From the NCBI GenBank assembly GCA_015227615.1, contig JAALGZ010000010.1, positions 1,240,001 through 1,304,000 of the forward strand: DNA of 64,000 nucleotides. The letters run 5' to 3'. Position numbers and translations under genes: made by a program. The DNA comes from Labyrinthula sp. Ha (Eukaryota > Sar > Bigyra > Labyrinthulida > Labyrinthulaceae). The notes under the pieces were generated by a model that worked only from the letters and a program-made list of their open reading frames with translations, did no database searches and had not been told where the DNA came from. Below, one piece after another: positions 1 to 12,432 of this stretch. Positions within the stretch are counted from its first letter, which is position 1; every line of letters starts with the position of its first letter.

Positions 1-3000
1 CTGGTTTTACGGGCATCAGGTTTTGTAGGAACCCCTGTTGATGATCTGCGATGACATGCTTACACTAGCCTCTTCGTACATAAAAAGTAAAGTTCAAGAC
101 GGTTGGAGAAGGAATTTTATAGTTGGGTAATCTAAAACTAAAACTCCGAACTTAAGCTTGACAACCGAGGGACGAGAGTCCGTCAGTTGAAACTGAGCAA
201 AACTCATATGAAATCACGGAGGAGGATTAAGTTGAACCTTAGGCTTTGGGCACTCTAGATTGTCTCATTGAAGAAAAGGAAATTTTGAGGATCGTGATTA
301 TGAAGCCTGGGCCAGAAAATTATGTTAAGTACTAGGAAGGATATGTTTTCTCCTAGGAATCTGAGCATCAAGTAGCAACACAGATCCAAAGACTATAAAA
401 CTTGCAGTCAATATGGATATTTCACAATCGCTGCTGTGACACACGTGAACTTAGGAGATTTCTGCTAAAAAAGTTTGGCATTGAGAACCTACAAACGAGT
501 TTATAGGATATATTTAACACTTAGACGGAGAGAAAGATGCTGCCATTATTCACTCAAGAAGTCAAAGCTGGGAACGATCTTGATAATATGAAAACCCTAC
601 ACCTCCGTAGAATTGGTGACTTGAAGCACTTCGAAAAATAAGCAAAATATACGTAGAATACCTATGATAGATATCGCTCTTATCCAACTTGGGAATCAGA
701 AATAAATAGGAATTAGAAGATAAAATATTAAAGCTTTCGGTACGTCTGGTTAACACGACTGAAGACAATGAGTTATTAATTGGGAGCCTGTATCTCACTA
801 TGCTTAACCTGTATTGCTTTGGCTCAGATGTTTTGAGTCTCCATTCGAAGCAAACCACCACAACCGATCATTTGAAAGGATTAATGAGATTTCCGAGCAG
901 TTATTATTACATAAAGGACTCTACTTCCGTGACATCTATATTCTTCGAAGGTAATACTAAGATAACTTCATTTGATATGATCAACGGAGACAATTAAATA
1001 CTCTTGTAGAAAAATGGAAACATTTTTACGCTGCTAGGATTTGAAGTAATAACCTACTTTTACCAGACTACTCTAGATTATTCCCTCAGAATCTTGTATC
1101 TTTGAAGTTTACAAACCCGTGTGAAACAGAATATTTTCCCTTAAGTTGTAGTAGATTTACCTTGGAAAGCTGTTTCCTCGAACTCCAAACGCAGAGTCGC
1201 TTTACATTATCCAACTCGTTTGAACTCGAAATTTAGGGAACTGTTTTTTTTTCTGTACAATAGTTTGGTTTTTGAAGTTGACTTTTCCCTTGGGTTACAA
1301 ACTCAGGTTACCATTGTGATGTGGCTGTACCTGCACTTTAAGTCATTATCAGGCCAGTGTATTCACTTGAACCAAAGCATATAAATCAGAAACTTTATTA
1401 AAGAATTTTGTTTATTTTCTGCAACATTCTCTTAGTACCTTATTCTTATTTCACAGGAAGAAGCAAAAACCAACTACTTATTCAGGTACTCTTAGTGAAA
1501 CAATCTTAAATGTTTTCCCGTTGTTATTCTAACTACTTTACTAAAAGATTTTGCTAAGCCATAGACCTTCCATTGGCTATGACACCATAAGCTTCCTTTG
1601 ATCTACAAATTTGAGTTTATTTCCTACAGTAACAATGTTAAAAGGTACTAGGGTAGTTGAATGATTGAACTAGACCCCACCCCCACCCACTCGCTATCAA
1701 ATTACCCCTGGAATAAGTTGAGTGCCCCAATTTGTTTTTTTGGGGGGGATGATTTATGGCCTCTGACGAAACAATATCCCTCTTAGACCCCTTTTCCATA
1801 ACCTTTATATTATATGTAATATAGTATATTCTATGCGTTAAGACTGTTGACACAAGATAAAAACTTAACTGTAAATGGCATACACTCACTATTTCAAGAA
1901 GAAGGTAACTTAGCTCAAGAGAAACTTGTGTGGCATACTTCAAGGGAAAATAGCTTATGTAGCAGAAGCTACTTGTGTTCTTAATAGTTATGTGGATATT
2001 ATGAGCAAAGCTGGAATATAGACAGTCAGTTCGCTTGTGCATATCTTGGGGAATCACGTTACGGGATGAGATCATAGGCAAGACCTGGACCTCCTAAATT
2101 TAATCCATCAACATCTTAGAGTGTCCTATAGGTATAATATCAATGCAGCTAAGTACCTAGAACTAATAAAGTATTATAAGAAAATCAATTCAACGTATAT
2201 GTAAGGGAAATACAGCCTTAATCAAGTGATTATAAGTGAAGCCAGCATTGTCAACTCTTTCTAGATTTGATATAGCCTAATTGAGGTAATCATATCATAT
2301 AGCAGAATAAGCCAAACAGCTCCTGTTAGTTGTGATAATAAGGTGAAAGTACAAATTACCTAGTACACTATATCGGTCAGATTTATGCATACAAACTATT
2401 AAACAAACTTTTTTTCTTTTTTGATAATTTTATGATAAAAGAATGAAGTATTTGTGCAAACTCTGAGATCTCTGCTTTTACTTGGGTATATAAAAAGTTG
2501 TCTCTTACTATTTCTTAGTGCTTGAAGTCTCCCTTGTATCTATTTCAATAAGTCCACTGAACATAAATGTAACCGAACGACTTAGGGAAAACACGAAAAC
2601 CATAAGCCCGACTCAATGCCAACTATACATAGATCCAAAATAACCTTGCTATGGAAATAACCACTCATTGTTGGGTTTCAATCAATGCTTCAGGTTTCTT
2701 TTCTCGATTTCTACTAAGGCACAAGATTTCTAAGCTCTCATTCTCAGCAGTTTCAAATTTCTACAGTAAATATATCATATTGTCACTTAACAAAAGGTTA
2801 GCAGATTGTAGCCACTGCAGAGAGTCAGCTTCTGAACTCTTCTCTTTTTCTTACAAAACTAATATAAATATACCTTGTTGGCGTGAAAAATCCTTCTTTG
2901 TAATCTGAACAATTTATTTGAGGTTCCGCTATGGAAAAGCATCTGCTAGCAGTTCGCTCACGTTGTGGATTTGATCGTATTAGAAAAAATTTCTTGCTAC

Positions 3001-3941
3001 TTGCTTCTATATTTCACAAGTCTTACCAATTTGTGGTCACGGAAAATACCTCCAGAACATCAAAAGATGTCCGGCAATTGTGATAAGAACTAATATCCAT
3101 TCAGTAGCCACTATGACCTCGATGAGATTCTACATGTTTCCATTTTCTCCAAACCAGATATCAAAAACAGAACACATTCTCAACGAAGCAGCGGAATGAG
3201 CATCTTCTTTATTACTAAAATTAATTATGCAGTCGTTGGAGTTCTTCACAGATTCTTGTTTCTGTCTAATAAGACTATTCCCCATCGTAAAATCTTGACC
3301 TCTCTCTTCAATATAGATAGGACTCTTAAATTACCCATGTTTTTCCCTTGAAAAGGAAAAAAAATCCTCATTATAAACAATTTCCTTCATTTTGATTTTA
3401 TCTCTAAAAATATTCAGAGCAAAAACTACCGCTTCTAAAGGAACTGTAATGAAAAACCCATCTTATCCAATACATCTCTTGTGATACGGTACAGTTTTCA
3501 CAAACTCGGTGTCTTATTTGCTAGAGCTCTCTTTAGGAAGGTTTCCCCTGAAGTACAATATGTAATTAGCCATCCGTTGAAAACCCTGTTTCTTTTCTTC
3601 TACGTATTCTTCTCCATTGGAATCGAGGAAGCAGTTTCAATATATGAAACGCAAATGATTTGATCCAACACTATATTTCACTCCTTATCTTAACTCTATT
3701 TCTTTCTCTAACATTCTTGCAACAAACAATAATGGACAAAATATTTCCAGCAGAAAATTGGAAGCACTTGAAAATTTTAGTGCAGAAAATAATTAAGGAA
3801 AATGAAAAATGTAAAAAATAACTGAAATATGATAAAGATACTATATTTAATAGATAGGAAGATCACTAAAAATATATACAACAAAAAACACAAAAAATAT
3901 AAGAAAGTACAGAACTAACTATTTACAAACAAATAAAGCTA
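1..3941. other. Non-coding stretch, nothing recognised
   Basis: AT-rich sequence with only short open frames on both strands, none longer than about 150 codons and none resembling a protein family I know. I also looked for coding runs joined by about 30-nt GT-AG introns, the pattern of the real genes in this window, and saw none. There is a short C-rich run near 1677-1690 and a G run near 1741-1748. Confidence 0.6.
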
Positions 3942-5174
3942 TCAAACAATTACGTGAGTAGCTTCTGATTTGAGTTCTGTTTTTTCCTTTCTACGGCGGG
4001 ATATATTTCTTCTCACAAGAAAAAATACAATAAAGAAAAATAAAACAAAAAATACACCAACATAAAACACTGGGTGAGAAAACAGGGAACTTTCAGCGTC
4101 GATCTCCAGCTCTGTGTCAAAGAAATAATTCCAACATGCTTTACTCATTTGATACTTATCATGATCAACTCCGTCAATAATACTTTTACTCCAACGAAAA
4201 CTATTTTCAAATTCCGCCCTATCAAGAAAACTATGGTTTAAAAAATGAATAGTTTCCGCTTTAGAAAGAGCAAGATCAAAATAAGCTTCTAGTCTTTGTA
4301 ATCTTCCTTCTCCTTCTTTAAGTAGTTCATCATATTCACCTATTTTGAAATTATCTTTTCCACCAACAGTCAATAAAACATTTACTTTATCAAATAAAAA
4401 AGGAAAGTTTTCAATAGCTTGTTGAATAAATTGGTCATCAAAAAGATTATTTGTTGAATCAAGAACTGGAGTTTGAACTAAACTATATGGATATCTTCCT
4501 CCATATTGCTCTGAAGTTATTGGAAAAGTATAATGAAGAGGAGAACTTGCACAAACTTTTGTAACTCTTTCTTCAAAGAAAGTTGAATTTCCAAGAAGAA
4601 GATGTCGATTAACAACTTGTCCACCAGCTGAAAAACCAAAATAAAAAACTTCTGAAAATTTAATATTCAACTCTTTTTCAAAAGTATAAAAAGCATTTTC
4701 AATGTGTTCAAAAACATAATTCTCCCTATCAAAGGCAGTTTTCCAGATTCTCTTTTCTCTATCTAGTTCACCTACATTTCCATATTGCTAAAGATGAAAT
4801 AAAAAAAAGAAAAATACATATCCAAACCCGTCGGGGAAGTTTCTATATCTATCCTTTTTATTCGGACATTCAGAACTATCTAGTAAATTCTCTTCTTCCT
4901 TAAGTTCCAAAGACAATAAAACCACATTCTGCTCATCAGCCAGCTCTCCTCTAGCTTTAGATTTAAACAACTCAACATCTCTTCCACGACCTGGTACGTG
5001 AATCAAAACTCTTCCGTTTTCACTCCAGGTAGTTTCGTTTGTAAGGTCATACTCCATAGGATCAGGAAACCTATAGTGAAGTGTTATATCCTTACACAGA
5101 TGGGTCACTTGCTGTTTATACCAAACACGAGGAAATGAACCCCATTCTTCACTTAATAAATCTTGTTTGTTCAT
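3942..5174 (-). CDS. Membrane-anchored alpha/beta hydrolase-like protein
   Basis: Two exons, complement(join(3942..4787, 4818..5174)), giving about 400 residues. The 30-nt intron (4788-4817) starts GTATTT, ends TTTAG and carries an in-frame TAG; removing it keeps the frame. Residues 170-174 form the nucleophile elbow GFSAG (Ser about 172), followed by a second Gly. A later GGKDN is a plausible acid-residue loop and LNHSF a plausible catalytic His. This order fits the alpha/beta hydrolase fold (esterase or depolymerase-like); the substrate is unknown. A hydrophobic segment at about 357-377 is followed by a basic RRNISRRRKEK tail, so it is probably anchored at its C terminus. The ATG at 5174 was chosen because upstream in-frame sequence has no ATG. 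No signal peptide is visible, so a 5' exon may be missing. Confidence 0.72.
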
Positions 5175-5260
5175 ATCACTTTTTTTGTTTAATTTATCGA
5201 TTGGTTTGGTTTTATGAAATATTTTTCTTATGGTTTCACACTTCTTTACTCTGACCACAT

Positions 5261-8200
5261 TTATCGGAATTTGTAATACAACCTATACAATAAAGGTTGC
5301 TCGAGCTTTTATTGAGAGCACACTTCCCGTCTTGTTCTCATGAGCTTGTTACCTTTTTTATAGCTTCACTAGATTGATCAAGTGTACTCGGGACAACAGG
5401 GCTCGTCTTGTTAGAATATATGTGTCTCGTTCCGAACTTGTTCCATTTGTGGTTATCGGACAATTATCGGGAAACCAATTTAAAGAACATATAATGTTCA
5501 TAATACTCCGCTTCTGCTACTTTATCCCCGACGCCGATAAGGAAAAAGCTCTTCAGAACAAATTGTAAACATGTCGTTAGCAGCTGCAAAATTCTCCGTT
5601 CACGTTGTCTTATACGGCGGAATATACAAGACTTAATAATATTTGTTGGAAAGTAAGTCTCTCATACTAACTAAATTCCCACAACTACGTACTTCCTTAC
5701 CACTTATTGATGTAACTGTTTTCCTTTGATATGTTATATACCTTAGTGTAACTAGAAACCTTTGCCTTTAACAATCTGAAAGCATGCTTTTAAGATAATA
5801 TGTACTTCTTCATTTAGAGAAATTCATGATAATCAGGAAAGGAATCCAAGCCCAAAGTTCTCTACTACCTAACATTTATCATTCCATCGGTCTCTCCTCT
5901 ATATTTTGTAAAGGTATAAGTGTAGAGAATCTAAAGGGAATTTGTTTTAATGTACCATTCTAAAGCGTAAGTTGTATAAAAATGCAACAGTTATCAATCA
6001 TGCTTTTACGTGACACAAACCGTTTCATCATTTCTTAGATTTTCCCTTAACCTACAAAAAAAACAGGGTTCATAAATAAGGATCAGATTTAATTTATTGA
6101 TAATTTGTTGTTTTCTTTGATAATATTTTTCTTCTTGATATTCACTAATAGTGACAAAATTATTCCGAAATATTTTTTCAAAACAGTTGAGGAACACAAT
6201 CAAGACCATTACCAAGCAATAGATGAATTTATCAAATCAGCTGCCTTGTTATAGCTCAAAGGGAAAAGTAGTTTAGAATATTGAACGATCGCAAAAACCA
6301 CAATAGGGTGTGTAAGGGTAATAGCTAGATGAAATTACAATATGAAGAAGGTTGAACTGGGTATAATTAGAATCAAGACATGCATTCTAGTATTTTATGC
6401 TGTGGAAAATCCGCCCCATCAATCTATTTATGCTGCACCTAGAGAAATGCTTTGTGTTACTTTAAAACGCTCAGGAGTATTTTCCAGGAAGATAGTGGTC
6501 ACTGTGCATAGTGCAAGCAGTATCGTTTAATATAGTTTGTTAAAAGCAACCACTATATTGGCAGAAAATGTAAAAATGGTCCGGTTATTATGTAACGAAT
6601 AGCTCTAAGGAATGTCTACCTCGGCTCAGTTAGAAAAACAAATGGGGAATTTACCTATAATTGAGCCCGGGCAATTACTTTGGTAGCTTCTGAAGATCAG
6701 AGCCTCGCTAAGACCAATATAAATATTCTTACATAACTTCAAATGGCGTGCGGATTTTAATTTCATCATCATGACGGAAAAAGTGCCAACTCAGCAATAG
6801 TGAACTTAGTAAACGGAGGCAAGACATGGGATCGTTAATTTATGGTACAATAGCAAAGTTATAGTAGAGACTATCCCGACGAAACTCAACTCAAGTTCTT
6901 GAAAATATTTTCAATAGTAATACATAATGTACTAACAGTATAAGACGCTATAGCAAAACTGAGCTTAACCAACTTCAGAATTCATGATTATGTCAAGGAT
7001 AAGGTGGAAAAGATGCATCAAAGATAACCAACAATGACCTACTCAAATGAGCGCAATGTCATAAACGCTAGATTATTAGATCCACGCAAACATACCAGCA
7101 AGTAACATGTACATTCAAAGAATCTGACAAATGTATTCTAGGGAGTTTTGCACTGTGCTCTAAGAAAACTTTTCTTGGTGAAAGCCCAAATACCGATATT
7201 TAGTCGCGCGAAAGTAACTGAATAAACATAACATGGACTTCACAGTCATATATTAGTTTACCATCCAGTGCTGTAGAAAAATCGTTTGCTCATAACTAAA
7301 CCATAATCTAAACTAGTAGAAAGAGTAAATGTCTGGAAGAAAGGTAAGTATAGTTATCTTCACATCATCTTGTTTGGGCTAATCATTTAAGATCATAGGG
7401 TTAAGAATTCAGGTAGTGTGAACACCCATTATTCATTAATGACTGAAAAATGGATGTTCTATGGCTTGGTAGAATAAAATTAAAAGCAATTGAGTAAGTT
7501 GAATCCAAAAATAAGCATCCAGATTATTGTTATGGAGACAATAATTGATATACTTTTTCTTAAAGAAAGCTCTCATAAAAAACTTTCGAGGAAATATAAA
7601 ATCTATCTAGAAGAAGGTAACAGGTTTTAATTGCTACAGCAGGAAACATGGTGGCAGCCTCAAATAATGCAACATTACTCAATTATTAGGTTTCTCGAAC
7701 CCTGGAATGATATGAATTGAAAAAAAAAAGAATGTTGGAATTATAGTGTTTTTTTTTCAAATCCTTGGAAGAAAAAATAATATTTTATATATTTTAGAAG
7801 AAATGAAGATACGTACCGTACAGGTCTTTTTAGCTAGCTCAAAGCCAACAAACTCATATTCAATAATTTCTTATCTCAGTAGCATGTGTCTCTAGTAATA
7901 AGTGACAGAAAACAGTTCTATAAGTAAAACTACAATCGATACTATGCGATATTTAAATTAACACATTTATCTTGAATGCAGAGATCTTTCCCTTAATTAT
8001 TAGTAGCTCTCAATCACGCGGCGATCATGAATTGATTGCTCAGTCTATGTTTAAACAATTAGATAACTCTTCTGTTAAAGAGCAGCAATGAAGTGGGTTT
8101 TGAAAATTTATTAAATCATATTATTGAGGAATAAAAAATAGAATACTAGAATTAAAATTGCAATTGTTAATCTGCTTAAGATAACATTCCCCTTATCTTG

Positions 8201-8693
8201 CAGTCACCAGCATCACAATGAACAAATTTTGAATTAGCGAAAAAGAACTAGCTCAAGGAATGTTTATAATCTCTAAAACGAGAATTTTACTTTGTGCTAG
8301 AAAAAATTATCCAACAACGATGGTGTGTATTAACTAGAATCTCTGCAATGATATAAGATCAAGTGTTTTCCACCTACATTGCTGTATCGAGAATTAAGCC
8401 TAGTAAGTTATTTACACGTAAGAATCTAGTTGGAATACTGATAAGACATCATAATTTTCTCTCATGACATAGCTCATTTGCTCGACTGAGTGTGTTCATA
8501 TTCGAGAGATCCCACCAGTCTCTCACTGGAAAATTATTGATGCATTCTCGCTGTTACCACCGGCAAGTTTTGAGCAAAAGTTTCCTTAAGAAAATAAATA
8601 TTTTAATTAATCCCTGACATTGAAAACCTTAATTTTCACATATCTCAGTTTCTATGATTGTCACCTAGGATGTTTTTTTGTGTCCTTTATAAC
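5261..8693. other. Non-coding stretch, nothing recognised
   Basis: No supported gene. The few open frames of 60-70 codons lack family resemblance and conserved composition. The sequence is AT-rich with long A and T runs (for example around 7710-7760) and no clear tandem repeat. Confidence 0.55.
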
Positions 8694-8695
8694 TA

Positions 8696-9276
8696 GGGGT
8701 CGGATTTGATAAGAATTATCAATAATTATTTGATAATCATTTTGATTCTGATTATCAATAAAAGAATTTTCATTTTGATTATCAAAGAATAATCAATTAT
8801 AAATAGGCCCACCTGGCCTTGGAACCAAACGGTTCAACAACATATTTTTTATTTATGCTACGCACGAAAATACATATAAATTGACTATATAGTCCGGAAT
8901 AACCAGTAAGAGAATGTAGCAGGGTGATATGTTGGGTTTCTCAACGAAACATTATGCTGCGGCATAACGGTAAGGCTCCTGCTTTAGTACTACTTCAGGA
9001 CAGACTTGGCAAAAAGGTTTTATACAGTAAATAAGGTTCCATCGTTAAGAAACTTTAGTTATATGCTCCGTTTTTATGAGAATTCCATACGGTGGCAACA
9101 TGAAATATAGTTTTTCTTGACCGCTTAGCCAAAGGTCATGTAGCCAAATTTGTTATTGATTATCAATGATAATCAATAATCAATCAAAATATTTTGGGAA
9201 TTATCAGAATCAATCAATAAGAAAAATATTGGGAAATCTTTTATTGATAAATTATCAATAAATCAAGTCCGACCCC
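8696..9276. mobile_element. MITE copy 1 with TA target duplication
   Basis: A 581-bp non-coding element flanked by TA on both sides (8694-8695 and 9277-9278). Its ends are inverted repeats: it starts GGGGTCGGATTTGAT and ends ATCAAGTCCGACCCC. Long arms rich in ATTATCAATAA-type motifs follow on each side and are themselves roughly inverted copies. A TA duplication points to a Tc1/mariner-type or PIF-like mobiliser, but no transposase is present. The interior (about 8820-9130) is less AT-rich and shares a 28-nt identical block (9083-9110) and two hairpins with copy 2. The right end touches the MULE that starts at 9287. Confidence 0.8.
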
Positions 9277-9277
9277 T

Positions 9278-9286
9278 AATTATAAC
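9278..9286. repeat. Left 9-bp target-site duplication of the MULE
   Basis: AATTATAAC immediately before the GGAA terminus of the element. The same nine bases follow its TTCC end at 12639-12647. Nine bp is the usual Mutator-superfamily target duplication. Its first base is shared with the right TA of the adjoining MITE. Confidence 0.85.
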
Positions 9287-9301
9287 GGAATAATATTAAT
9301 C

Positions 9302-9327
9302 TACGCTGGCGTAATTTACGCCACTCT
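9302..9327 (+). repeat. MULE terminal inverted repeat core, left
   Basis: A 26-bp block whose exact reverse complement lies at 12598-12623. It reads TACGCTGGCG inward from the outside. An internal GGCGTAA/TTACGCC palindrome could form a small hairpin and is a candidate transposase-binding site by analogy with other MULEs. Confidence 0.88.
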
Positions 9328-9425
9328 ATCATTAGTACCAATAACATAATTGCCCAAAATGAAAAATCAAAAACCAACAATTACAACTAAAATTACAAAT
9401 GGATAATAAATATCCGATGAAACGC

Positions 9426-9820
9426 AAGGATTGACCAAGTAAAAAAGAAAACTTAAACCTATGCATTTATATGAACCAGTTACACACATAGTTCAAGCTG
9501 AAGACATTGAAATAGAAATTCAAATAAATTTCGAAGATTTAGAAGTTTCAACAAACGGATTTACAAAGAAAACAGATACACCAGAAGAACCCGAAGGATT
9601 GACTAGGTGAAGAAGAAGACAATAAACTCTTTATTTATATGAACCAGATATATATTTAGTTCATGCTGGAAACACAGATATGGAAATTGAAACCACTTTC
9701 GAAGATTTCAAAGTTTTAAGAGCCGGATTTGAAAATACAAAAGTTACACCTGAACAAGACCAAGGATCGAAGAGGTGAACAAGAAAACAATAAGTTCTTT
9801 ATGTATATGAACCAGAACAG
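9426..9820 (+). repeat. 168-bp tandem repeat inside the MULE, about 2.3 units
   Basis: Units start at the AAGGAT motif at 9426, 9594 and 9762, exactly 168 bases (56 codons) apart. On the plus strand each unit reads as a diverged peptide with the landmarks YLYEP, then an acidic FEDF/FEDL, then a segment ending near EG or QG. The length is a multiple of three and the substitutions leave the peptide recognisable, which suggests a former coding repeat. Stops now interrupt it (for example after GLTR in unit 2). It may be captured host sequence or a decayed second MULE gene. Confidence 0.75.
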
Positions 9821-9826
9821 GGGCTA

Positions 9827-10060
9827 GGGTTAGCTTTCGGTAAAAAGCTAACCATAGACCCACACAGATCTGCAAAACCAGTTCCATAACCCTTGCTTGG
9901 GGTTTAGGTAGAGGTTTTTTTTTAATTTATTTTAGGTTTCAAGAGGAAACGTATATTGTGGATGGGCATAGGGATCAAGATTAATAGCTGTTTGGAGAAA
10001 GATACGTATATTGTGGGTTTCCTGATTGGGGTGGGCATAGGGATCAGGATTTTCTTATTT
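9827..10060. repeat. MULE-internal hairpin and short direct repeats
   Basis: Around 9834-9861 the sequence GGTTAGCTTT, a short loop and AAAGCTAACC form a 10-bp hairpin. A motif beginning CGTATATTGTGG and running to GGGCATAGGGATCA occurs twice, near 9950-9980 and 10005-10050. These lie between the tandem repeat and the small plus-strand frame. No function can be assigned; subterminal repeats are common in MULEs. Confidence 0.5.
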
Positions 10061-10074
10061 TATAGGGCCGTTGG

Positions 10075-10260
10075 ATGAAAAGTTTCAAAACTGATCTATT
10101 GAACGGCCTTCAAGATATATATAGAAGCTATCCCACGATGCATAAAATAATTCCGTGGTTGATCATGAGGTACATGGATTTCAATTCAATATATTCTATT
10201 TGGTTTTACGAAGACGTGTTTGAAGGATTTCTACTTAATTACAATGAAGATCTGGATTGA
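10075..10260 (+). CDS. Small cargo-like ORF in the MULE, 61 codons
   Basis: Open frame from ATG 10075 to TGA, giving a 61-residue peptide beginning MKSFKTDLLNG and rich in aromatic residues. It runs opposite to the transposase and is convergent with it. No family is recognised. Two near-identical 25-bp blocks (GTGAGTACTGTATAGG and GTGAGTACTACATAGG) follow it at about 10273 and 10334. It may be a captured fragment or chance. Confidence 0.3.
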   Translation: MKSFKTDLLNGLQDIYRSYPTMHKIIPWLIMRYMDFNSIYSIWFYEDVFEGFLLNYNEDLD

Positions 10261-10359
10261 GATTGTTGTGAAGTGAGTACTGTATAGGAAAACTTCACAT
10301 GAGAAAACGGAGTTGTTAGAAGAAAAAGTTGTAGGTGAGTACTACATAGGAAAACCTGC

Positions 10360-12432
10360 TTAAGTGTTCAAGTTCAAGCGACTTTGACTTGTAACTACAC
10401 AGCCTTTTCTTCGTATCTTCCTCTTTCTCGGTGATAAGATTATTGATCCAGAATGTTGAGAGAGTGACATATTCACATCGGAGAAGTCACCATCTGCATT
10501 TTGTTTCATTGCATCTGTCATTTTTATGACAGTTGCATATGTTTTTCGCCACCCCTCATCTGTACTATGTTGAGCTTCTTCACATAGGTCCCTGCATGCT
10601 GTCTTGAGCATGTAAAATCCTACACCTGGCTTCTTCGGAACTTTCAAATCTTTAAAGCCAGGAACTTTCACATTGAAATTTAAGACCCCCTCTTCAGGAG
10701 TTGTTGATCGTCCAAGTTTTTTTAATGCAACTTCATGAAGAGGATGTTCCTGAAAACGCCATCTAGGCAAAAGGTTTACCTTTTTAATATATTTTCTCTT
10801 TAAATTGACGCAGATCCTAGCATAGTGACAACAAGGTAGTTTCAAATTAGTCCATGTTGAGCAACTGCATTCATGATGAACCCAGCCATTGATATCTCTC
10901 ACTTCAACATTATATCATCTAGAAACATCATTCTTTGTTTCTGAAACAATATAGGCCCAGTCTCCATTATCAGCAACAACGTAGCATCCAGTCACTTTCT
11001 TAATTTCACTGGTCAACATCTTATCAACCTCCTCAGAAATATCTTCCCCTTTGGAAATTAGTTTTTTCAACTTTTTCAATGTAGAATTTGTGTAATCAAC
11101 AACTTGTTTTTCATGAAAACTAATTAGTTGATCAATTGTTCAACTTTTTTGTTTAGATGAAAGTTGACCACGACCCTTAAATTTAGCATGAAGCCCTTCA
11201 ACACGTTGAGTAGAAACATGACCAAATGTTACTTTTCTTTTTACATAGGTCCAACATATATTTTCTTTCTGTACTTAAATATTCTTTAGGAACTGTTGTT
11301 GCTCGGGGTCTGGAAAATTAAACCTTAGCTTCTGAAGATGGGCATCCAGTTTTTCATTTGTATGAAAGTCCTCCCTCACAGCCTGGTTGACACGATCAAG
11401 GAAGTCACTTACATAGGGACCTCTTAATCCCTTTGCCCCAGATGAAAAAGATGCAGCAAAATGTTTAACACATCTCACATGTTAAGCTCCAAGAAGCTTT
11501 GCTGCTTTTGCTAAGGCCAAGGAACCATCTCTCATCATAACTTCTGTGTGTTCAAGACCAAGATCCTTTAATCCTCTGATGACTTGCTCATGGTTTTCGG
11601 TTTGCATTAATGTACAACCGAAATTAACAGCTTTCATGAAGCAATCAACTCCCACGGGGAACATTACTACAAAAATGTAGCGTGACAAACCGTGGGTGGT
11701 GTCAATTTGTATTGACTCCGAATAAATATTTTTTCGTTTTACTTGTAGTTGTTCTTGAAATGTTAAACCTTTTAGCCTAGGTCTTCCTTCTGTGTCATTT
11801 GAGTAGTAAAGTTCAAAGTTTCCTCCATTACTTAGACATCTTTTACCTGTTTTAATTAAAATTTGAATATTATTGTCTTCTGAATCTCTTCCTTCTTCTC
11901 TAGCCCTCTTTAATTGACGCTTTAGTAACACTTTGTCAAAGTAAATCCCTGGAAATTCCCGATGAAGTGCCACTTCCACTGAAGTTAAGTGAGTGTCAGC
12001 AACTCCAATGTACTTTAACATTCTTAATTCAGCTGGTTTTAAATTTGGTTGAAACTTTCTTTCATTTTTCTTTACTTGTACTTCATGTTCTGTGTGTTCT
12101 AAGCATTTTACTTAGAAAATGTATTTTCGTAATTTGAGATCAAACTTAAAATTTAATTCAAAAGTACAATTTTTAGAAGACGCACATTTTAATTTACATC
12201 TACGCACCATTTTTTTACTAGATCCAAAGATTCTTTTAGTTTCCTCTTCACAAAAGCTGTGGGAGGACTGTTTTTTAACTCTAAATCGGTTAGCACTTAC
12301 CTTGTTCACTACTTCAACCATCTCTTCTGGTGTAGAACCTCTGTAACTGATCCAACTGTTGTTTGTTTCGCTTTGGTTTCGTTGTTGGAGGTCTACTTCC
12401 TCTTTCGTAGGAGCAGAAAGGTGTGTTTCCAT
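10360..12432 (-). pseudogene. MULE transposase, one continuous frame with five stops
   Basis: The frame runs from ATG 12432 (METHLS) to TAA 10360-10362, 691 codons, all in one register. Five in-frame stops lie at 12112-12114, 11482-11484 and 11275-11277 (TAA) and at 11140-11142 and 10915-10917 (TGA); there is no frameshift. The N-terminal region is a FLYWCH/WRKY-like domain with paired Cys. The DDE core has IDTTHG (first Asp), MRDGSLALAKA (second Asp) and QRVEGLHAKFKG (Glu). The C-terminal SWIM zinc finger is CSC...PCCH in the expected CxC-CxH order. The basic tail contains SPRKRKIRRK. Length and domain order match MULE transposases. The stops make this copy non-autonomous unless they are read through. 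Confidence 0.88.

Noticed and set aside
9829-9850. GGGTTAG telomere-like motif
   Set aside because: A single occurrence explained by the local hairpin inside the MULE, not a telomeric array.
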